Shown in pieces: positions 60,859 through 64,000 of a stretch of DNA of 64,000 nucleotides; the stretch's first letter is position 1, and each line of letters opens with the position of its first letter. Source of the DNA: Reyranella massiliensis 521. GTDB taxonomy: Bacteria; Pseudomonadota; Alphaproteobacteria; Reyranellales; Reyranellaceae. The stretch spans positions 20,725 to 84,724 of the forward strand of contig CAMARK010000006.1 of the NCBI GenBank assembly GCA_945860205.1, in the 5' to 3' direction. A program made the translations under genes and the position numbers. Below the pieces are notes generated by a model. The model saw only the letters and a program-made list of their open reading frames with translations, was not told the DNA's origin and ran no database searches.

Positions 60859-61536
60859 TCAGCCGGCGGGCTGGAAGCGGAGCAGGCGGCCGGCCATTGG
60901 TTCGGCGCCATCTTTGGCGCCGGCATCGACCTCGAAGACGATCTGCTGGTCGCCGACCTTGGCGCGATAGACGCCGCCGGGCTTCAGGTCCTTGTCGGCT
61001 TTGGCGAGATCGTAGAAGGCGCCGTTCACGAGCTGGGCCGGGGCGATGACAATTTCCAGGCGATCTCCGCTCGGCACGTCGACGCGCTCGATCACCAGCG
61101 TGCCGCCGCCCTTCAGCTCGACGACCGGCGCGCGCCCATAAATCTTAAACTGGGGCTTGGGCGGCGTGTTGGGGCCGGGCGCCTTGCGGAACACCATGGC
61201 GGCGCTCTGCTTCGACTGCGCGGCAGCCAGTTCCATCTTGCCGCCGTCGCAGCCGACCTTGATGCGGTCGACGGTGCCGCCCGCCACGTCGCTCTGTTCG
61301 TTGCCGACGGTGACCGTGCCGCCGCGGATGCTCTCGCGCCAGCACGACTTCAGGTAGCCCAGCACGATCGAGTCGCCGGCCCCGAGCTTGATCACCTTGC
61401 CCGGCTCGACATAGTCCATGAACTCGACGCCGGCCGGCTTGCCGCCGACGTCCTCGACGACGGCGACCGGTGTATCGGCGAGTGCTGGCGGAACGAACCA
61501 CGTCAGGGCAAGAAGAGCAGCCGTCAGGGTCTTCAT
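60859..61536 (-). CDS. Secreted beta-rich protein preceding the CHASE2 cyclase (FecR/SH3-like guess)
   Basis: 225 residues from ATG 61536 (AAGGTGAAG upstream). A signal peptide (MKTLTAALLALTWFVPPALA) precedes a glycine-rich beta pattern with AGDSIVLGYLKSCWRESIRG and GGTVTVGNEQSDVAGG. CHASE2 proteins are often encoded next to FecR-like periplasmic proteins, and this may be such a partner, but the homology is only suggested by pattern. Two cysteines could form a disulfide. Confidence 0.6.
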   Translation of the reverse strand: MKTLTAALLALTWFVPPALADTPVAVVEDVGGKPAGVEFMDYVEPGKVIKLGAGDSIVLGYLKSCWRESIRGGTVTVGNEQSDVAGGTVDRIKVGCDGGKMELAAAQSKQSAAMVFRKAPGPNTPPKPQFKIYGRAPVVELKGGGTLVIERVDVPSGDRLEIVIAPAQLVNGAFYDLAKADKDLKPGGVYRAKVGDQQIVFEVDAGAKDGAEPMAGRLLRFQPAG

Positions 61537-61640
61537 CACTTCACCTTTGCAATCAAGGCCTCGACCTGTGGCGGCGGTTCGATTCCGTCTCGGGGCACCA
61601 CCACCCTTTTCTGTGCAATCAGGAGCCTTCGACGCGCCGC

Positions 61641-62285
61641 CTAAGGCTTGCGGATCAATTCCTCGACGAGCGGCAGCGTGCGCTGGACGACACGGTCGTA
61701 GCCGGCTGCATTGAGATGCCATTCGGTTCCGGTCCGCCACACCTCCTCCACATGGAGCTTTGGATCGTCAACCAGTCCGGCCTGCATCGGTGTTGTCGGT
61801 AGCGCTCCCAACGCCCGCATGCGGGTTTGCTCGTCGCCGGACGGTTTACCGTGTTTACCTGCGACCGGGAGGTTGAAGACCAGAACCTCGATGTTGCGGG
61901 CGCGAAGCCGGCTAATGATCGCGAGCAGATTGGTGATCGTTGTCGCCCGATCGGCGCCGTACAAAATAATATCGTTTCCGCCGACGCTGAGGACGACAAT
62001 GCGCGTGCCCTGGGGAACGGCGCTGTCCATACGGCTGAGAACACCTTTGGTCGTGTCGCCGTTGGAACCGGCGTTGGTCACGACGACATTGTGGCCCTTT
62101 GCCTTGAGGGCGCGCTCGAGCTTGGCCGGATAGGCATCGGCTTCTGCAACGCCCTTGCCCCTGATCTCGCTGTCGCCGAGTGCCACGATCCTGGTCTGGG
62201 CGTGCGCCAACGAGCCCCACAAAAGCAGCCCGGCGAGCATCGCCACGAGCTGTGCCGCTCGAAGTCCAATCCGATTGAGCGACAT
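61641..62285 (-). CDS. SGNH-hydrolase (TesA-like) esterase
   Basis: 214 residues from ATG 62285 with a signal peptide (LVAMLAGLLLWGSLAHAQ). SGNH blocks: ALGDSEIRGKGV (Ser), NAGSNGDTT (the Gly block), SVGGNDIILYG (Asn). In the last block the usual Asp three before the His is Thr (TEWHLNAAGYD), so the triad may be a dyad or use the adjacent Glu. Periplasmic arylesterase/lysophospholipase-type activity is likely. Confidence 0.82.
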   Translation of the reverse strand: MSLNRIGLRAAQLVAMLAGLLLWGSLAHAQTRIVALGDSEIRGKGVAEADAYPAKLERALKAKGHNVVVTNAGSNGDTTKGVLSRMDSAVPQGTRIVVLSVGGNDIILYGADRATTITNLLAIISRLRARNIEVLVFNLPVAGKHGKPSGDEQTRMRALGALPTTPMQAGLVDDPKLHVEEVWRTGTEWHLNAAGYDRVVQRTLPLVEELIRKP

Positions 62286-62551
62286 GGGAACGACACTCCT
62301 CACACTGAGACTTGGAACGTCCGGATCGGTAGAATGAACCGCCGGCGAGCAGGTCCACCGCGGAGACTAGCGCAGCCGCGGCCGATGCGCGGGCGACAAG
62401 GTATGGCGCTTCTTTTTCTATGCTCCCAACAAGACGATTCCACCCTGATCGAGAGACGATAGCGCAATCAATCAGCACGCGCGACGCGAAAATAATCGTG
62501 CAGCGATGGAAGTGGGCCGTTAGGTTGCCGGCGGCAATGATGAGGCAGGCA

Positions 62552-63916
62552 ATGTTAGATGGGTTGCGTTGCAGTGGGACTGTCATTGTGGCGACTGTCT
62601 TGCTTTTGGTCGCGTCCATGTCGGCCGGTTCGATATCGCGGGCGCAAACGGCGCCGCCTGCCGCCACGCCACCGATGCGCAGCATCGCTGACATCACGGC
62701 GATCCTCGACCAGCAGAAACCCGATCCCAACCTGATCGCGCGGCGGCAGCGGGCGGCGGCGGCTGAACCACCCGCGAACGCCACGGGCAATGATCTGGCC
62801 CAATTCTACTTTCAAAGGGCGCAGGCCCGTGCCGACCTCGGCCGTGCGGCCGAAGCCATCGCCGACGCGGATCGGGCGGCCGAAAACGTCGCCCGGCCCG
62901 CGCGGCTCGCCTACATCATCGACCAGTTCATCGTCGGTCAGAACGTGGTCAACGGGGAGGCCATCAAGTCGCTTCGCGTTCTGACGGACCCGGCGCGCTC
63001 GTTCGCCGCGGCACCGGTCAATATCAGGTTGTCCATGCTGCGGCAGGCCGGCCGGGTACTGATCATCCAGGGCGACTTGGCCGCCGCCGAAGCCAACCTC
63101 AAGACGATGGAAACCGTGCTCGCCGAAGCCAGGAGCACGGCGAGCGCCGAGAATCTCGAACTTTTCGGCAGCCAATGGCAGGCCAACCTCGATTATGCCC
63201 GCGCAAACTATTTCTACTTCGCAAGCAGAGACTGGAAGGAAGCCGAGGCGGCTTTTGCCAAAGCCGAATCGGGGTTCCAGGAGACGGTGAAGCAGCATCC
63301 CAGATGGCCCGCGAATGCAGTGCAGTCGCTCTCCACGCTTCAGCTCGTGATCGCGCAACTGGCCGCCTTCCAGGGCTGGACCAAGCTGGAACAGGGGCGG
63401 CTGACCGAAGCCGAAGTCGACGCCCGCCGGGCCTTGCTCGGCACGGTGAGTGCGGTCGGCAAATACCATTCCGCAACCGCGCACACGTGTCGGGCGCTCG
63501 CCATACTCCTCGGCGACCAGGGACGACACGAAGAGGCCGAGAAGCTTCTGCGCGTTACCATCGATATCCTGCGCACCGTCGGATTTCCCGAGGATTCCGA
63601 TCCGCTGGTCATCGCCTCGGCCGATGTGGCAAATCAGCTTCGCCTGCAGGGTCGATGGAGCGAGGCGGCGGCGATGTATGCCGAAATCGACACCGTCATC
63701 AAGGATTGGCCGCCGCTCAGGGCGGGTCGTCTGCAAACCGATGTCGGCCGGATCCTCACGCTTTACAAGACCGGCAATGTCGCCGCCGGCCTCGCGGCGT
63801 CTGCAAGCAGCGTAGAGACCCAGCGTGCGCGTTTCGGTACGGATAATTTTTATGGGTCTTCCGGGAATCGAGTGGGTGATTGGGGAGATCATAGGGCGCG
63901 AAAAGCTTGTGGATAG
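62552..63916 (+). CDS. Secreted TPR protein with an apparently disrupted C-terminus
   Basis: 454 codons from ATG 62552 (GAGG upstream; the ORF extends further without a good site). A signal peptide (VIVATVLLLVASMSAGS) is followed by TPR-like helices from about 70 on (FYFQRAQARADLGRAAEAIADADRA; LLGDQGRHEEAEKLL). After about residue 430 (RFGTDNFY) the sequence switches to a Gly/Trp/Arg-rich tail unlike the rest and stops. The base composition also changes there. Either a frameshift or an insertion of another element; the natural protein is probably longer. Confidence 0.65.
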   Translation: MLDGLRCSGTVIVATVLLLVASMSAGSISRAQTAPPAATPPMRSIADITAILDQQKPDPNLIARRQRAAAAEPPANATGNDLAQFYFQRAQARADLGRAAEAIADADRAAENVARPARLAYIIDQFIVGQNVVNGEAIKSLRVLTDPARSFAAAPVNIRLSMLRQAGRVLIIQGDLAAAEANLKTMETVLAEARSTASAENLELFGSQWQANLDYARANYFYFASRDWKEAEAAFAKAESGFQETVKQHPRWPANAVQSLSTLQLVIAQLAAFQGWTKLEQGRLTEAEVDARRALLGTVSAVGKYHSATAHTCRALAILLGDQGRHEEAEKLLRVTIDILRTVGFPEDSDPLVIASADVANQLRLQGRWSEAAAMYAEIDTVIKDWPPLRAGRLQTDVGRILTLYKTGNVAAGLAASASSVETQRARFGTDNFYGSSGNRVGDWGDHRARKACG

Positions 63917-64000
63917 CGGTCTTTCTGCGCTTTGAGGCTCGCAGTAATTTGGCACAGTGAGGGATGGGCAAAACAGTGAAGCGGCAGCGTCGTCTGTCGG
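63845..64000. other. Composition break at right edge, possible mobile-element end
   Basis: From about 63845 the sequence is less G/C-rich and ends the TPR reading frame. A 27-codon plus-strand ORF (63853-63936, MGLPGIEWVIGEIIGREK) and a start of another ORF (63964, MGKTVKRQRRLS, cut by the edge) are seen. Too little is present to identify the element. Confidence 0.35.

Overview
The window is high-GC, densely coded bacterial DNA. Many genes overlap by 1-8 bp (ATGA, GTGA, TGATG junctions) and several convergent pairs are separated by fewer than 10 bp. The gene set suggests a metabolically versatile soil or water alphaproteobacterium, possibly Reyranella-like or another Rhodospirillales/Hyphomicrobiales relative: an aerobic box benzoyl-CoA pathway, several CaiB/BaiF CoA-transferases, orphan Bug/TctC solute receptors, HWE-type histidine kinase, CHASE2 cyclase and fused ureide-pathway enzymes. 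This placement is inference from gene content. No rRNA, tRNA or CRISPR array was seen.

Left part (1-20.8 kb): a carboxymuconolactone decarboxylase-like gene diverges from its likely HxlR repressor across two matching palindromes. A co-directional minus-strand run of about 12 kb follows. Read in transcription order it holds an aryl-CoA (benzoate-CoA-like) ligase, a frameshifted GNAT gene, a complete Liv-type ABC importer (K,H,M,G,F), a complete PotFGHI-type importer and a SorAB-like sulfite dehydrogenase with its monoheme cytochrome. Then come a small membrane protein, an HWE sensor kinase, a cold-shock gene with a clear terminator, a SulP transporter, and boxB-boxC. The ligase and BoxBC would together take benzoate to benzoyl-CoA, its 2,3-epoxide and ring cleavage, but boxA (the reductase) is not in the window. 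A palindrome upstream of boxC and an adjacent Rrf2/BadM-type regulator are candidates for local control.

Middle (20.8-41.1 kb): a GNAT/Rrf2 pair; a membrane adenylate cyclase whose stop overlaps the start of an acyl-CoA dehydrogenase with no canonical catalytic base; a Tat-type transglutaminase; and a three-gene array of UraD-UraH relatives. In that array one member is an intact cytoplasmic fusion and two are exported copies that have each lost different catalytic residues. Next come a semialdehyde dehydrogenase, three Bug receptors without membrane partners, an SDR/CoA-transferase/enoyl-CoA hydratase group, and an Fbp-like ABC importer with two receptor genes.

Accessory region (41.1-45.5 kb): an orphan phage terminase pair (small and large subunit) lies next to a gene-poor, structured stretch that ends exactly where an aldehyde dehydrogenase has lost its C-terminus. 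This looks like the scar of a mobile element.

Right part (45.5-64 kb): nitroreductase, lipoprotein, NlpC/P60 hydrolase, a five-hairpin intergenic element, an SRAP-like N-terminal fragment, a PagL-like protein, an SDR, an FKBP isomerase, a TPR protein, a GlcG/HbpS protein, CoA-transferase, alpha/beta hydrolase, a Cys-less thiolase with a DUF35 partner (Ltp2/ChsH2-like), an MFS carrier, a two-repeat cysteine-rich secreted protein, a CHASE2 cyclase operon, an SGNH hydrolase and a TPR protein whose C-terminus appears disrupted close to the window edge.
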